DNA of 64,000 nt from Mycobacterium sp. UM_CSW (GTDB lineage Bacteria > Actinomycetota > Actinomycetes > Mycobacteriales > Mycobacteriaceae), in contig NZ_AUWQ01000012.1 in assembly GCF_000455205.1 (NCBI RefSeq), positions 124,001 through 188,000 of the forward strand. Direction: 5' to 3'. The position numbers were made by a program, and so were the translations under genes. The notes beneath the pieces were generated by a model. The model worked only from the letters and a program-made list of their open reading frames with translations. It ran no database searches and was not told where the DNA came from. Shown here piece by piece: positions 32,814-44,489 of the stretch; the first letter of the stretch is position 1; each line of letters starts with the position of its first letter.

Positions 32814-34652
32814 TTAGTCGTTATCCATCGACCCGGGGGTCGTCTTGGACACCTGCACCAGGAACTCGTAGTTGTTCTTGGTCTTGCGCAGCTGGGACAT
32901 CAGCAGGTCGATGGCCTGGTGGGGGTCCAGACCCGACAGCACGCGGCGCAGCTTGTGCACGATGGCGAACTCGTCGGGCGAGAGCAGCAGCTCGTCCTTG
33001 CGGGTGCCGGACGGGTTGACGTCGACCGCGGGGAAGACCCGGCGTTCGGAGATCTTGCGGTCCAGCTTGAGCTCGGCGTTACCGGTGCCCTTGAACTCCT
33101 CGAAGATGACCGTGTCACCGGTGGACCCGGTCTCGACCATCGCGGTGGCGATGATGGTCAGCGACCCGCCTTCCTCGATGTTGCGCGCCGCGCCGAGGAA
33201 GCGCTTCGGCGGATACAGCGCGGTGGAGTCGACACCACCGGAGAGGATCCGGCCGGACGCGGGCGACGCGTTGTTGTAGGCGCGGCCCAGGCGGGTGATG
33301 GAGTCGAGCAGCACCACCACGTCCTTGCCCTGCTCGACGAGCCGCTTGGCGCGTTCGATGGCCAGCTCGGCGACCGAGGTGTGGTCCGACGGCGGCCGGT
33401 CGAACGTCGAGGCGATGACCTCGCCCTTGACCGAGCGCGTCATGTCGGTGACCTCCTCGGGCCGCTCATCGACGAGGACGACCATGAGGTGGCATTCCGG
33501 GTTGTTCTTGGTGATCGCGTTGGCGATGTCCTGCAGGATCGTCGTCTTACCCGCCTTGGGCGGCGACACGATCAGCGCCCGCTGACCCTTGCCGATCGGC
33601 ATGATCAGGTCGATGACCCGAGTGGTCAGCCGGTCCGGCGTGGTTTCCAGGCGCAGCCGCTGGTTGGGGTACAACGGCGTCAGCTTGGAGAAATCGGGCC
33701 GCTTCTTGGCCTCTTCGACCGAGCCGCCGTTGACGCTGTCCAGGCGCACCAGCGGGTTGAACTTCTGCCGCTGGTTGGGCTGCTCGCCGTCGCGGGGCAC
33801 CCGAACCGCGCCGGTCACCGCGTCGCCGCGGCGCAGGCCGTTCTTGCGCACCATGTTCATGGAGACGTAGACGTCGTGCGGGCCGGCCAGGTAGCCGGAG
33901 GTGCGCACGAACGCGTAATTGTCGAGCACGTCAAGGATGCCGGCCACCGGCTGGACGACATCGTCCTCGCGGAGTTCGGTGTCGGCCCCGTCGCCGGACC
34001 GTTCGCCGCGGCGCCTGCGGTCGCGGTCGCGGAACCGGCGTCCCCGCCGGCCCTGACGGCCCTCGCCGTCGTCGTCCTGCTGGTTCGACCCGCCGCGATT
34101 CTGCTGGCCGCCCTGGCCCTGTTGATCGCCGCCCTGGTCGCCGCCGCGCTCGTCGGTCTTGGTGTCCTGCTGGCGGTCCTGGCGCTTGTCGGCTTCGCGG
34201 TTGGCGCCGCCTTTTTGGGTGTCCGCGTCCTCGGACGGTGATCCCGCTTCGCGGCTGGCACCGCGTCGTTCGCGGCGCGGCGCCTCGCCGGTGGAACCGT
34301 TCTGTTCCCCTTGGGCGGCCGGCGTTTCGGCCGGCGCCGCGGCGGTGGCCGTGTCGGATTGGTCGGATTTGCCGCTGTCCGCCGGGGCGGTATCGGGGGC
34401 GGCGGGGGCCGAAGTGCCGTTGGCCTGTCCCCTGATTTCCTTTATCGCGGCGATGAGTTCGTTCTTGCGCATTCCGGACGTCCCCTTGACGCCGGCCTGG
34501 TTGGCCAGCGCGCGCAGCTCGGGCAGCACCATGGTGGACAGGGAGCCGGCCGAGGCGTTGGTTTTGACGTCGGGTGCGTCTGTGGTCACGGCGTCCGAAG
34601 CGTGGTTGCTATCGGTGTTTTCGCCAGCCGTGAATAGGTCCGTATCTGTCAC
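32814..34652 (-). CDS. rho: Transcription termination factor Rho
   Basis: Hexameric RNA-dependent ATPase that ends transcripts. The 612-residue protein, from GTG 34652, has a Rho N-terminal helical domain (about residues 35-75) and a long low-complexity insert rich in Gly, Gln, Arg, Asp and Ala (about 75-225). The RNA-binding OSB fold (about 230-320) precedes the ATPase core with Walker A SPPKAGKT and the Q- and R-loop regions. The insert is typical of high-GC Gram-positive Rho and binds structured RNA. The start follows AAAGGA by a short spacer. Confidence 0.96.
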   Translation of the reverse strand: MTDTDLFTAGENTDSNHASDAVTTDAPDVKTNASAGSLSTMVLPELRALANQAGVKGTSGMRKNELIAAIKEIRGQANGTSAPAAPDTAPADSGKSDQSDTATAAAPAETPAAQGEQNGSTGEAPRRERRGASREAGSPSEDADTQKGGANREADKRQDRQQDTKTDERGGDQGGDQQGQGGQQNRGGSNQQDDDGEGRQGRRGRRFRDRDRRRRGERSGDGADTELREDDVVQPVAGILDVLDNYAFVRTSGYLAGPHDVYVSMNMVRKNGLRRGDAVTGAVRVPRDGEQPNQRQKFNPLVRLDSVNGGSVEEAKKRPDFSKLTPLYPNQRLRLETTPDRLTTRVIDLIMPIGKGQRALIVSPPKAGKTTILQDIANAITKNNPECHLMVVLVDERPEEVTDMTRSVKGEVIASTFDRPPSDHTSVAELAIERAKRLVEQGKDVVVLLDSITRLGRAYNNASPASGRILSGGVDSTALYPPKRFLGAARNIEEGGSLTIIATAMVETGSTGDTVIFEEFKGTGNAELKLDRKISERRVFPAVDVNPSGTRKDELLLSPDEFAIVHKLRRVLSGLDPHQAIDLLMSQLRKTKNNYEFLVQVSKTTPGSMDND

Positions 34653-34912
34653 GGAGTTCCTTTCTTCCCCGCTGATCAGGTCATACGGGGGTTCGTTGCA
34701 TTCAGCCAATTCGCCGAGTGCGCCCAATCATCGACTCTGCAACGGTGATCGCCCGGATCGGCGGAGAAGACGGCGAACCTCGTTCACGAGAAGAATTGGT
34801 GTTGTCCTAGCGGCAAGGCAGTTGCAGATGCAGATGCTGCGATTGCTGGACGGCTCCGAGGATAACCTGCATCACTGTCGGAAGCAAGCAAACCCTCCGA
34901 CCACGCCGTGGA
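34653..34912 (-). promoter_or_regulatory. rho leader region
   Basis: A 260-base non-coding stretch between thrB and rho on the same strand. Rho mRNAs often have long leaders used for autoregulation, and this gap is suited to one, but I see no defined attenuator hairpin or T-run and can name no promoter with confidence. Confidence 0.35.
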
Positions 34913-35863
<951 letters not shown>

Positions 35864-36946
35864 TTACGCGAGACCCAACTGTTCGACGACGAGGACGGGA
35901 TCGACCGGCAACGGGGACACGGTCGGCATGTCCTTCAGCGCCGTGTCTGGATCCTTGAGGCCATTGCCGGTCACCGTGCAGACGACGGTCGAGCCGCGCG
36001 CCACCCAGCCGTCGTCGACGGCCTTGAGCAGCCCCGCGATGCTGGCGGCGGACGCGGGCTCGACGAAGAGGCCCTCCGAGGCGGCCACGAGGTGGTATGC
36101 CGCCAGGATCTCCTCGTCCGTGACCGCCAGGAAGCGGCCGTTGGATTGCTGCTGCGCGTTGACGGCGGCCGTCCAGGACGCCGGGGCGCCGATGCGGATC
36201 GCGGTGGCGATGGTCTCCGGGTGGCTGACCGGCTCGCCGAGCACCAGGGGCGCGGCGCCGGCGGCCTGGGCGCCCAGCATCCGGGGCAGGCTGCCGATCA
36301 CGCCCTCGCGGTGATACTCGGTGTAGCCCTTCCAGTACGCGGTGATGTTGCCGGCGTTGCCGACCGGCAGCGCGTGCACGTCCGGCGCGGCGCCAAGCGC
36401 GTCGACGATCTCGAATGCCGCCGTCTTCTGGCCCTCGATGCGAACGGGGTTCACCGAGTTCACCAGTGAGATCGTCGGGAAGTCCGCGGCCATCTTGCGG
36501 GCCAGTTCCAGGCAGTCGTCGAAGTTGCCGTCGATCTGGATGATCTTGGCGCCGTGCATGACCGCCTGCGCCAGCTTGCCCATGGCGATCTTGCCCTGCG
36601 GTATCAGCACCGCGCAGGTGATGCCGGCGCGCGCGGCGTACGCCGCCGCGGAGGCCGAGGTGTTGCCGGTCGACGCGCACAGCACGGCCTGCTGGCCGCG
36701 GGCCAGGGCGTCGGTGACGGCCATCGTCATACCCCGGTCCTTGAAGGAGCCGGTCGGATTGAGGCCTTCGACCTTGAGATGGACCGTGCAGCCGGTCTTT
36801 TCCGAGAGCCGGGCCGCCGCGATCAGGGGGGTGCCACCCTCGAGGAGGGTGACCGGGGTCCAGTCGTCGCCGACCGGCAACCGGTCGCGGTACGCCGCGA
36901 TCACTCCCGGCCACGGTTGGTGGGTGGCCGTACGGGGGACGCTCAC
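35864..36946 (-). CDS. thrC: Threonine synthase
   Basis: PLP enzyme that converts O-phosphohomoserine to threonine. The 360-residue length and the PLP-lysine motif TGSFKDRGM match the short bacterial form. Its start overlaps the thrA stop by 4 bases, so translation is coupled. Confidence 0.95.
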   Translation of the reverse strand: MSVPRTATHQPWPGVIAAYRDRLPVGDDWTPVTLLEGGTPLIAAARLSEKTGCTVHLKVEGLNPTGSFKDRGMTMAVTDALARGQQAVLCASTGNTSASAAAYAARAGITCAVLIPQGKIAMGKLAQAVMHGAKIIQIDGNFDDCLELARKMAADFPTISLVNSVNPVRIEGQKTAAFEIVDALGAAPDVHALPVGNAGNITAYWKGYTEYHREGVIGSLPRMLGAQAAGAAPLVLGEPVSHPETIATAIRIGAPASWTAAVNAQQQSNGRFLAVTDEEILAAYHLVAASEGLFVEPASAASIAGLLKAVDDGWVARGSTVVCTVTGNGLKDPDTALKDMPTVSPLPVDPVLVVEQLGLA

Positions 36947-38268
36947 AGGCCGTTTCCTTCCAGTCGCAGCACGCTGGTCACGCTCTGCACGACGTCCAAA
37001 TCCGCGAGGGCAGCGACGGTTTCGGAAAGTGCGGCGTCGGTGGCGGTGTGGGTGACCACCACCACGCGGGCGCCCACCCGGCGCCCGCCCTCGTCGACCA
37101 TGCCTTCCTGGCGCACCTCGGCGATGCTCACCTCGCGCTTGGCGAATTCCGTTGCCACCGAGGCCAATACGCCTGGCTCGTCGGCGACGTTCATGCTGAC
37201 GTAGTAGCGCGTGGAGATGAGGCCCATCGGCGCGATGGGAAGTTGGGCGTACCGGGACTCCTTGGGTCCGCGGCTGCCCAGGACGCGGTTGCGGGCCGCC
37301 ATCACCAGGTCGCCGGTGACCGCCGACGCGGTGGGCGCGCCGCCGGCCCCCTGCCCGTAGAACATCAGCCGGCCCGAGGCCGCGGCCTCGACCACCACCG
37401 CGTTGAACGCCCCGCTGACCGTGGCCAGCGGGTGCGACAGCGGCACCAGCGCCGGGTAGACGCGGGCCGAAACCCGTTGCTGGCCATCGTCTCCCGTGAC
37501 GCGCTCGCAGATGGACAGCAGTTTGATGGTGCAGCCCAGCGACCGCGCGGACGCGAAGTCGGCCGGGGTGATCTTGGTGATGCCCTCGCGATAGACGTCG
37601 TCAGCGTGTACCCGGGTGTGGAAGGCGATGGACGCGAGGATCGCGGCCTTGGCCGCGGCGTCGTAGCCCTCGACGTCGGCGGTGGGGTCGGCCTCGGCGT
37701 ACCCGAGCGCGCTGGCGTCGGCCAGGGCGCTGTCGTAGTCGGCGCCGGTGCTGTCCATCTCGGACAGGATGTAGTTCGTGGTGCCGTTGACGATGCCGGC
37801 CACCCGCAGCACCGTGTCGCCGGCCAGCGATTGGGTGAGCGGGCGGATGACGGGGATCGCGCCCGCGACCGCCGCCTCGAAATACAGGTCAACGTGGGCG
37901 TTTTCGGCCGCCTGCGCCAGCTCGCCGGTGGAGATGGACAGCAGCGCCTTGTTGGCCGTGACGACGGACTTGCCGTGCTCGAGCGCGGACAGGATCGCCT
38001 TGCGGGCGGGCTCGACGGGCCCCATCAACTCGACGACGATGTCGACGTCGTCACGGGACACCAGCTCTTCGATGTTGTCGGTCAGCAGTCCGATCGGGAC
38101 GCCGCGGTCGGCGGCCAGGCGACGCACCCCGACGCCGCGCAGCACCAGCGGGGCGCCGACGCGGGCCGCAAGGTCCGCGGAGCTGTCCTCGATGATGCGG
38201 ACGACTTCGCTGCCGACGTTGCCCAACCCGAGTACCGCTACGCCGACGGGCTTTTCGTCACCGGGCAC
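36943..38268 (-). CDS. thrA: Homoserine dehydrogenase
   Basis: NAD(P)H-dependent reduction of aspartate semialdehyde to homoserine, the branch point toward threonine and methionine. The 441-residue protein has the nucleotide-binding GLGNVG near residue 14, the catalytic domain including NGTTNYIL, and a C-terminal ACT domain (about 355-435) for threonine feedback control. It starts 3 bases after lysA. Confidence 0.96.
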   Translation of the reverse strand: MPGDEKPVGVAVLGLGNVGSEVVRIIEDSSADLAARVGAPLVLRGVGVRRLAADRGVPIGLLTDNIEELVSRDDVDIVVELMGPVEPARKAILSALEHGKSVVTANKALLSISTGELAQAAENAHVDLYFEAAVAGAIPVIRPLTQSLAGDTVLRVAGIVNGTTNYILSEMDSTGADYDSALADASALGYAEADPTADVEGYDAAAKAAILASIAFHTRVHADDVYREGITKITPADFASARSLGCTIKLLSICERVTGDDGQQRVSARVYPALVPLSHPLATVSGAFNAVVVEAAASGRLMFYGQGAGGAPTASAVTGDLVMAARNRVLGSRGPKESRYAQLPIAPMGLISTRYYVSMNVADEPGVLASVATEFAKREVSIAEVRQEGMVDEGGRRVGARVVVVTHTATDAALSETVAALADLDVVQSVTSVLRLEGNGL

Positions 38269-38271
38269 AGG

Positions 38272-39690
38272 TCACCTCACCTCCAGACTCAAAAGATCGT
38301 CGACCGTCTCCCGGCGCAGCACCAGGCGGGCGCGCCCGCCGCGCACGGCGACCACCGCGGGCCGGCCGATCATGTTGTAGCGGCTCGACAGCGAATAGCA
38401 GTAGGCGCCGGTGGCGGCCACCCCGAGCAGGTCGCCCGGCTGCAGATCCCCGGGGACCCAGGTGTCGCGGACGACGATATCGCCCGTCTCGCAGTGCTTT
38501 CCGACGATGCGGGCCAGCTCCGCCGGCGCATCGCTGACCCGCGACACCAGCCGGGCGTCGTACTGCGCGTCGTAGAGCGCGGTGCGGATGTTGTCGCTCA
38601 TGCCGCCGTCGACGCTGACGTAGCGCCGGTGCGCCGTGGTGCTCACGTCGACGTCCTTGACGGTGCCGACCTCGTAGAGCGTGATGGTCCCCGGGCCGAC
38701 GATGGCGCGCCCCGGCTCGACCACCAGCCTGGGGGTGGGCAGCCCGACGGCCGCCGACTCGCTGCGCACGATGTCGCCCAGCTTGGCCGCCAGCTCGCCC
38801 ACCGGCGGCGGATCGTCCGGAGCCAGGTACGAGATGCCAAAGCCGCCACCGAGATCGACCGTCGACAGCTGGGCCGTCTTCTCGACGCCGAACTCGTCGA
38901 CGATCTCGTGCAGCAGGCCGATGACGCGGTGCGCGGCGAGCTCGAAGCCGGCGACGTCGAAGATCTGGGAGCCGATGTGGCTATGCAACCCGACGAGCCG
39001 CAGGTGGTCGGTTTCGAACACCCGGCGCACCGCCGCCATCGCCGCGCCGCTGGCCACCGACAGGCCGAACTTCTGGTCCTCGTGCGCGGTGGAGATGAAC
39101 TCGTGGGTGTGCGCCTCGACCCCGACCGTGAGGCGCACCAGCACGTCCTGGACGATGCCCGCCTCGCCGGCGATGGCGTCGAGGCGCTCGATTTCGATCA
39201 TCGAATCCAGGACGACATGTCCCACACCGGCTTTGACCGCGGCCGTCAACTCCGCGACGGATTTGTTGTTGCCGTGGAAGGTGATCCGCTCCGGCGGGAA
39301 GTCCGCGTGCAGCGCGACGGCCAGCTCCCCGCCGGTGCACACGTCCAGCGAGAGGCCCTCGTCGTTGATCCAGCGGGCTATTTCGGTGCACAGGAACGCC
39401 TTGGCGGCGTAGTGCACGTTGTGGCCGCCGCCGAACGCCGTCGCCAGGTCGTGGCAGCGCGAGCGGAAGTCGTCCTCGTCGACGACGAACAACGGGGTCC
39501 CGTATTCCTGCGCGAGCTGGGTCACCGGCACTCCCCCGATGACCGCCGCGCCCGTGTCGTCGCGAGTGGTGTTGCGCGGCCACACGTTCGGCGCGAGCCG
39601 CAGCAGCTCCTCGGGGGATTGTGGCCGCGTCGGGCTTTCCGCGTGCCGCGTCTCGTCGGCGTGCCGGGGACCGGCGGGGTGGACGTTCAC
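38272..39690 (-). CDS. lysA: Diaminopimelate decarboxylase
   Basis: Last step of lysine synthesis, a PLP enzyme of the alanine-racemase fold. The PLP lysine is in HYAAKAF and the phosphate-binding loop in [11 protein letters not shown] 39690 overlaps the argS stop by the GTGA arrangement and gives 472 residues. M. tuberculosis LysA is about 25 residues shorter at the N-terminus, and the extra segment here (to about residue 28) is non-conserved, so a later start cannot be ruled out. Confidence 0.93.
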   Translation of the reverse strand: MNVHPAGPRHADETRHAESPTRPQSPEELLRLAPNVWPRNTTRDDTGAAVIGGVPVTQLAQEYGTPLFVVDEDDFRSRCHDLATAFGGGHNVHYAAKAFLCTEIARWINDEGLSLDVCTGGELAVALHADFPPERITFHGNNKSVAELTAAVKAGVGHVVLDSMIEIERLDAIAGEAGIVQDVLVRLTVGVEAHTHEFISTAHEDQKFGLSVASGAAMAAVRRVFETDHLRLVGLHSHIGSQIFDVAGFELAAHRVIGLLHEIVDEFGVEKTAQLSTVDLGGGFGISYLAPDDPPPVGELAAKLGDIVRSESAAVGLPTPRLVVEPGRAIVGPGTITLYEVGTVKDVDVSTTAHRRYVSVDGGMSDNIRTALYDAQYDARLVSRVSDAPAELARIVGKHCETGDIVVRDTWVPGDLQPGDLLGVAATGAYCYSLSSRYNMIGRPAVVAVRGGRARLVLRRETVDDLLSLEVR

Positions 39691-41339
39691 ATTCGCTCCG
39701 GTGCGGTGACGCCGAGGATCGTCAGGCCGTTGGCGATCACCTGGCGGGCGGCCTGGCACAGCGCCAGGCGCGCGGTGTGCAGGTCGGTGGGCTGCTCGTC
39801 GCCCTGCGGCAGGACTCTGCAGGAGTCGTAGAACCGGTGGTAGTCACCGGCGAGGTCCTCCAGGTAGCGGCAGATCCGGTGCGGTTCGCGCAGCGCGGCG
39901 GCGGTTTTCACCACTCGGGGGAATTCGCCGATGGAGCGCAGCAGCGTGCCCTCCTTGTCGTGGCTGAGCAGCTCGAGGTGGGAGGTGTCGGGGATGAGGC
40001 CGAGTTCAGAAGCGTTGCGGGCCAGCGCCGACAGGCGCGCGTGCGCGTATTGCACGTAGTAGACCGGGTTTTCGTTGGACGCCGACGACCACAGCGCCAG
40101 GTCGATGTCGATCGGCGTGTCCACCGACGAGCGGATCAGGCTGTAGCGGGCGGCGTCGACGCCGATCGCCTCGACCAGGTCGTCCAGCGTGAGCACGGTT
40201 CCGGCCCGCTTGCTCATCCGGACCGGCTGGCCGTCGCGGACCAGGTTGACCATTTGCCCGATGAGCACCTCGACGGTGGCCGGGTCTTCGCCGAAGGCGG
40301 CGGCCACGGCCTTCAGCCGGGCGATGTAGCCGTGGTGGTCGGCGCCGAGCATGTAGATGCACAGGTCGAAGCCGCGCTGGCGCTTGTCCAGGTAGTAGGC
40401 GATGTCGCCGGCGATGTACGCCGGCTTGCCGTCGCTCTTGATCACGACGCGGTCCTTGTCGTCACCAAAGGCGCTGGTGCGCAACCAGGTTGCGCCGTCC
40501 TTCTCGTAGATGTTCCCGGTGCCGCGCAGCCGGGCGATGGCCTGCTCGACCCGGCCGCTGGTGTGCATCGAGTCTTCATGGGTGTAGACGTCGAAGTCGG
40601 TGCCGAATTCGTGCAGCGACTCCTTGATGTGGGTGAACATCAGGTCGACGCCGATTTCGCGGAAGGTCTCGCGCATTTCGGTTTCGGGCAGGCTCAGCGC
40701 GTCGGGTGCCTTCTGCAGGACCTGCGCGGCGATGTCGTTGATGTAGCTGCCCGCGTAGCCGTCGGCGGGCACCGGTTCGCCCTTGGCGGCGGCGATCAGC
40801 GAGCTGGCGAACCGGTCGATCTGGGCGCCGTGGTCGTTGAAATAGTATTCGCGCACCACGTCGGCGCCCTGCGTCGTGAGCAGGCGCCCGAGGGCGTCGC
40901 CGACCGCGGCCCAGCGGGTGCCGCCGATGTGGATCGGTCCGGTCGGGTTGGCCGAGACGAACTCCAGGTTGACCTTCTGCCCGGCCAGGTCGTCCGAGTA
41001 ACCGAACTCGTCGCCGGCGTCGATCACGTTGGTGACGACCACGGCCTGCGCCGACGCCTCGAGGCGCATGTTGATGAAGCCCGGCCCGGCCACCTCGGCC
41101 GCCGCGATGCCGTCGGCTTTCGCCAGCGCCTCGGCCAGCCATCCGGCCAGCTCGCGCGGGTTGGCTCCGACCTTCTTGCCCAGCTGCAGGGCCAGGTTGC
41201 TGGCGTAGTCGCCATGATCGGGGTTACGCGGCCGCTCCACGGTGACCGTCGCCGGCAATGCGGCAGCATCGAGCCCGCGCTCGGCAAGCACCGCGGCGGC
41301 GGTGACTTTGAGCAGCTCGGCCAGGTCGGCGGGGGTCAC
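39687..41339 (-). CDS. argS: Arginyl-tRNA synthetase
   Basis: Class I synthetase of 550 residues. The HIGH-type signature reads HIGG at residues 137-140 and the KMSK-type motif reads RMSKRAGT. N-terminal Add-1 domain and C-terminal anticodon-binding helices are present. It heads the argS-lysA-thrA-thrC-thrB run. GTG 41339 is used. Its product charges the tRNA-Arg encoded at 44169. Confidence 0.96.
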   Translation of the reverse strand: MTPADLAELLKVTAAAVLAERGLDAAALPATVTVERPRNPDHGDYASNLALQLGKKVGANPRELAGWLAEALAKADGIAAAEVAGPGFINMRLEASAQAVVVTNVIDAGDEFGYSDDLAGQKVNLEFVSANPTGPIHIGGTRWAAVGDALGRLLTTQGADVVREYYFNDHGAQIDRFASSLIAAAKGEPVPADGYAGSYINDIAAQVLQKAPDALSLPETEMRETFREIGVDLMFTHIKESLHEFGTDFDVYTHEDSMHTSGRVEQAIARLRGTGNIYEKDGATWLRTSAFGDDKDRVVIKSDGKPAYIAGDIAYYLDKRQRGFDLCIYMLGADHHGYIARLKAVAAAFGEDPATVEVLIGQMVNLVRDGQPVRMSKRAGTVLTLDDLVEAIGVDAARYSLIRSSVDTPIDIDLALWSSASNENPVYYVQYAHARLSALARNASELGLIPDTSHLELLSHDKEGTLLRSIGEFPRVVKTAAALREPHRICRYLEDLAGDYHRFYDSCRVLPQGDEQPTDLHTARLALCQAARQVIANGLTILGVTAPERM

Positions 41340-41432
41340 GAGCGTCCATCCTATTGGCTAGGGTCCCCCTGCCCCGAATCTATTGCAGGCGGCAGCGGGG
41401 CCGTTAGCCGGCTCGGGACCCGGCGACCGTCG

Positions 41433-42569
41433 CTATCGGCTGGCGCGGGCGGCCTCGATGGGCACGATGTCGACGAGCCGGTCGCCGCGGACGATGTGGT
41501 AGGCGTCATACCGATCGACGGTGGGGTCGCAGTGCGGGGTGGTGAACTCCACGCGCTCCCCGAGGCGGACGGGTGCGCCGGCGGGCCGGGTGAGTGCGCC
41601 GTGTTCGTCGCCGAAGAACCCATAGGTCGAGCCGCCGAACCGCGCGCCGGTCGGGCGCGGCATGGGGCCGTCCGTCGCGAACGCCTTGAGGCCCGCGTCG
41701 ACGGTGACGATCGCCTCGGCGTTGGCGCTCACGACTTGGCTCGCAACCCAGAGGCTGGTTTCGAAGGCTCCGTCGTCGTCGTCGCCCAATGCGTCGGCGT
41801 ATTGGGCGTCCATGAAAACGTACGAGCCGGGCTGCAATTCGTTGAGGACGCCCCGGTCCAGATCGGCCGCGACGGTTCCGGTGCCGCCGCCGGTGACGGT
41901 GCCTACCGGGTAGCCGGCGCTTCGCAGCGCGTCGACCGCGCGTGCGAGGCGCTCCATGCCGACACGGACTGCATCGCAACGCTTTTGGAAGCCAGGTATG
42001 TGCTGCCAGTGGCCGCCGTAGCCTTGAACACCGTACAGCGTCAGCCCCTCGCACCGGTGAATGTGCTCGCCGAGCGCCACCGCTTGTTCGGGCCCGGAGA
42101 CGCCGGTGCGCCCGAGCCCCACGTCGACGTCGATCACGACGTTGACGCGAATGCCGCGGTGAAACGCTTGCGCGCTCAGCGCGGTCACCGGATCGGGATG
42201 ATCCACCACGCAGGCAAATTCAGGGTCGAGCGCCGCCACCTCGCACAGCCGCGCCGGCATCGCCGGGTCGGCGACCGGCGAGGTCAGCAGGATGCCGCGC
42301 ATGCCGGCGGCCGAAAGTGCCTCGGCTTCACCGATTTTGGCGCAGCAGATCCCTACCGCCCCGGCGGCGATCTGCTTTCTTGCGATCCAGGCGCACTTGT
42401 GCGTCTTGGCGTGCGGGCGCAGCGCCACCCGGTCGCGCGTCCGCTCGGCCATCCGGCGGATGTTGGCTTCCAGCGCCGCCTCGTCCAGGATCAGCGCCGG
42501 CGTGGGCAGGCGGAAGCGGGAGTTGGGCTCGCCAATCAGGGCTTGCGCCAACGCTTCTGCCGCTCGCAT
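41433..42569 (-). CDS. DSD1-family PLP enzyme (D-threonine aldolase / D-serine dehydratase-like)
   Basis: A 378-residue alanine-racemase-fold enzyme. The PLP lysine is in LRPHAKTHKCAWIA; a histidine and cysteine near the C-terminus (TTPHCDPT) are the metal site of D-serine dehydratase and D-threonine aldolase. It probably cleaves or dehydrates a D-3-hydroxyamino acid. ATG 42569 is given; GTG 42575 overlaps the stop of the tautomerase-like gene (GTGA) and is equally plausible. The pair forms a two-gene operon. Confidence 0.85.
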   Translation of the reverse strand: MRAAEALAQALIGEPNSRFRLPTPALILDEAALEANIRRMAERTRDRVALRPHAKTHKCAWIARKQIAAGAVGICCAKIGEAEALSAAGMRGILLTSPVADPAMPARLCEVAALDPEFACVVDHPDPVTALSAQAFHRGIRVNVVIDVDVGLGRTGVSGPEQAVALGEHIHRCEGLTLYGVQGYGGHWQHIPGFQKRCDAVRVGMERLARAVDALRSAGYPVGTVTGGGTGTVAADLDRGVLNELQPGSYVFMDAQYADALGDDDDGAFETSLWVASQVVSANAEAIVTVDAGLKAFATDGPMPRPTGARFGGSTYGFFGDEHGALTRPAGAPVRLGERVEFTTPHCDPTVDRYDAYHIVRGDRLVDIVPIEAARASR

Positions 42570-42571
42570 CG

Positions 42572-43027
42572 TCACCCGGACGCGACGGCGGTCAGATGCT
42601 CGAATCCCGCAATCGGGGCGATGTCGGGGAGCCGGCGGATCGCGCCGTTCTGCGCCCACTGCCCTTCGGGTACTTCATGGATGACGCACGACGTGACGAC
42701 CATCCTGTCGCCGTTGCTGTGCGCCGCCGATGCGGCCACCTCCTGAAGGTCGGCGGCGAAGCGCGCCTTGCGGGCACCGTCGAGTACCCCGGTGCTGACC
42801 TGCCAGTCGATGAACACACCAGCTACCGCGGCGTCGGCGGGGACACCGGCGGAGTAGAAGCGTCCGGGCGAGAGCTCGTCCAGCAGGACCAGCGCCCGCA
42901 TCCGGTGCTGGGGCTGGTCGGGCACCGACTCGGCCCGGCACGCCGCCTCGGTGAGGCCCGTGACCAGGCGCTCCTTGCCCGCATCGTCGAACGCGTCGGG
43001 CGTGAGTGTTACGCGCATTAACGGCAT
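42572..43027 (-). CDS. Tautomerase-superfamily protein (MIF/4-OT type)
   Basis: A 151-residue protein with two repeated beta-alpha-beta units, as in trimeric tautomerases. With start ATG 43027 the second residue is proline (MPLMRVTL), the position of the catalytic N-terminal proline of the family, which supports this start over ATG 43018. Substrate unknown. It is coupled to the downstream D-amino-acid enzyme and divergent from a GlxA-type regulator. Confidence 0.7.
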   Translation of the reverse strand: MPLMRVTLTPDAFDDAGKERLVTGLTEAACRAESVPDQPQHRMRALVLLDELSPGRFYSAGVPADAAVAGVFIDWQVSTGVLDGARKARFAADLQEVAASAAHSNGDRMVVTSCVIHEVPEGQWAQNGAIRRLPDIAPIAGFEHLTAVASG

Positions 43028-43125
43028 GACATGGTCCTTTCGTCGGTTCCTGCCTTCGTAATCTCCCCTAGCGCCGCCCCGGACGCCAGTGGCGGGGCGG
43101 ACAGCTTTCTTGCATAATTCGCCAC

Positions 43126-44094
43126 ATGATCGGTTTTGACGTCCTGGTGCTCGACGGCGCGAGCGCGAGCGCCGTGGGCGTGACGGTCGACGTGGTCTCG
43201 GCGGCCAACCGGATCCTCGGCAAAACCGCGTTCGATCTGGGGTTCGTCTCGCCGAAAAGCCACGTTGCCCTGCGCGGTGGCCTGGCCGTCGCCGCGCAAC
43301 CCCTGGCGGACACCGGCGCGCGGGACGTTGTCGTCGTACCGGGGTTGGGCGCCGCCCAGCCCGAGGAGATCGCCGCTCGGCTGAGCGGCACGGACGTGGC
43401 CGTCGCCGCCGAGTGGTTGGCGCGGGCGGCCGGCGGCGGTGCCGAGATCGCGGCGTCGTGCACCGCGGTGTTCGTCCTTGCCGGCGCCGGGCTGCTCGAT
43501 CAACGGCACTGCGTCACGACGTGGTGGCTCGGGGCCGATCTGGCCCGGGTCGCGCCGGCGGCCAACGTGGTCATCGATGAAATGGTGGTTCGCGACGGGC
43601 CGATCTGGACGGCCGGCAGCGCCTTCGCGCACATCGACCTGATGCTCGCGCTGATGCGCCATCTCGGCGGCGCGGCGCTGACCGACGAACTCGCGAATCG
43701 CCTTGTGGCCGACCAGCGCACGTCGCAGGCGAGCTTCCTCATCCCCTCGCACCTGGCGGCGCGCGACGAGACGGTGGCGACGCTGGAGCGTTTCGTGCGG
43801 TCGCGGTTGGACGAATCGCACACGCTCGACTCGCTGGCCCGGTTGTGCGGCCTCAGCACCCGAACGCTGGCGCGCCGGACGCGAAACGCCGTGGGCCTCA
43901 GCCCGTTGCAGCTGGTGCAGCGGGTTCGCCTCGAACGCTCGCTGCATCTGCTGCGCACGACCCGGATGCCGCTCGAGGAGATCGCCGCCGCGGTGGGGTT
44001 AGCCGATCCGGCGACGCTGCACCGCCTGGTGAAGAAGCACACCGGCCGATCGCCCGGGGCGCTGCGTCCGAGTGCCCACGCAAGGGCCTCTTGA
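43126..44094 (+). CDS. GlxA-family transcriptional regulator (DJ-1/PfpI + AraC HTH)
   Basis: A 322-residue regulator. Residues 1-175 form an amidotransferase-like DJ-1/PfpI domain with the nucleophile-elbow cysteine in IAASCTAVFVLAGAG; residues 220-315 form an AraC DNA-binding domain with two HTHs (LDSLARLCGLSTRTLARR and PLEEIAAAVGLADPATLHR). It is divergent from the tautomerase-DSD1 operon with a 98-base gap, which makes that operon its likely target. Relatives control amino-acid or betaine catabolism. Confidence 0.88.
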   Translation: MIGFDVLVLDGASASAVGVTVDVVSAANRILGKTAFDLGFVSPKSHVALRGGLAVAAQPLADTGARDVVVVPGLGAAQPEEIAARLSGTDVAVAAEWLARAAGGGAEIAASCTAVFVLAGAGLLDQRHCVTTWWLGADLARVAPAANVVIDEMVVRDGPIWTAGSAFAHIDLMLALMRHLGGAALTDELANRLVADQRTSQASFLIPSHLAARDETVATLERFVRSRLDESHTLDSLARLCGLSTRTLARRTRNAVGLSPLQLVQRVRLERSLHLLRTTRMPLEEIAAAVGLADPATLHRLVKKHTGRSPGALRPSAHARAS

Positions 44095-44168
44095 GCCCTG
44101 GCGGGGTCACCACCGTCACGTCGATGCGTTACTCTGGCTGGGCCCGATGGCGCAGCATCCTGTTTTGC

Positions 44169-44244
44169 GCCCCCGTAGCTCAGGGGATAGAGCGTCTGCC
44201 TCCGGAGCAGAAGGCCGCAGGTTCGAATCCTGCCGGGGGCACCA
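44169..44244 (+). tRNA. tRNA-Arg (anticodon CCG)
   Basis: The 7-bp acceptor stem GCCCCCG/CGGGGGC (44169-44175 and 44234-44240), the D arm AGCTCAGGGGATAGAGC, the anticodon stem TCTGC/GCAGA with loop CTCCGGA (anticodon CCG at 44202-44204), and the T loop GTTCGAATCC are all present. The CCA end is encoded (44242-44244). It reads CGG codons. A remnant of an integrase gene lies 1.2 kb downstream, so this tRNA is a probable attachment site. Confidence 0.97.
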
Positions 44245-44489
44245 CCTAACCAGCGCTTTCGCGACCATCACAGCAGTAGTCGGACCCGAAAGCAGCCTGA
44301 GTGACACGAGGATGACACAACTGCGCCTTAAGTCTGTTCACTCCCGGTAGCCTGCCTGTGCCTAACGGCTCTCGCCTACCTCGGCACGGAATGCGCGCCC
44401 TGCGTGCGTCTGTGCCGAAATCCCCGCAGGCTCTGTCGCGACCTTTTACGATGCGGTCCTGGGCCGACGACGCTGAAGGAGGACCCGGG

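Noticed and set aside
31488-34241. A 917-codon open frame on the plus strand
   Set aside because: It is antisense to the fadD-like and rho genes, whose products are clearly recognisable; long antisense frames are common in high-GC DNA.
37048-39831. A 927-codon open frame on the plus strand
   Set aside because: Antisense to thrA and lysA, both well conserved; composition is typical of a shadow frame.
39621-42746. A 1041-codon open frame on the plus strand
   Set aside because: It is antisense to argS and the DSD1-family gene; the translation has no family features.
43018-43947. A 309-codon frame on the minus strand
   Set aside because: It lies antisense to the GlxA-type regulator, which has clear domains and catalytic-like residues.
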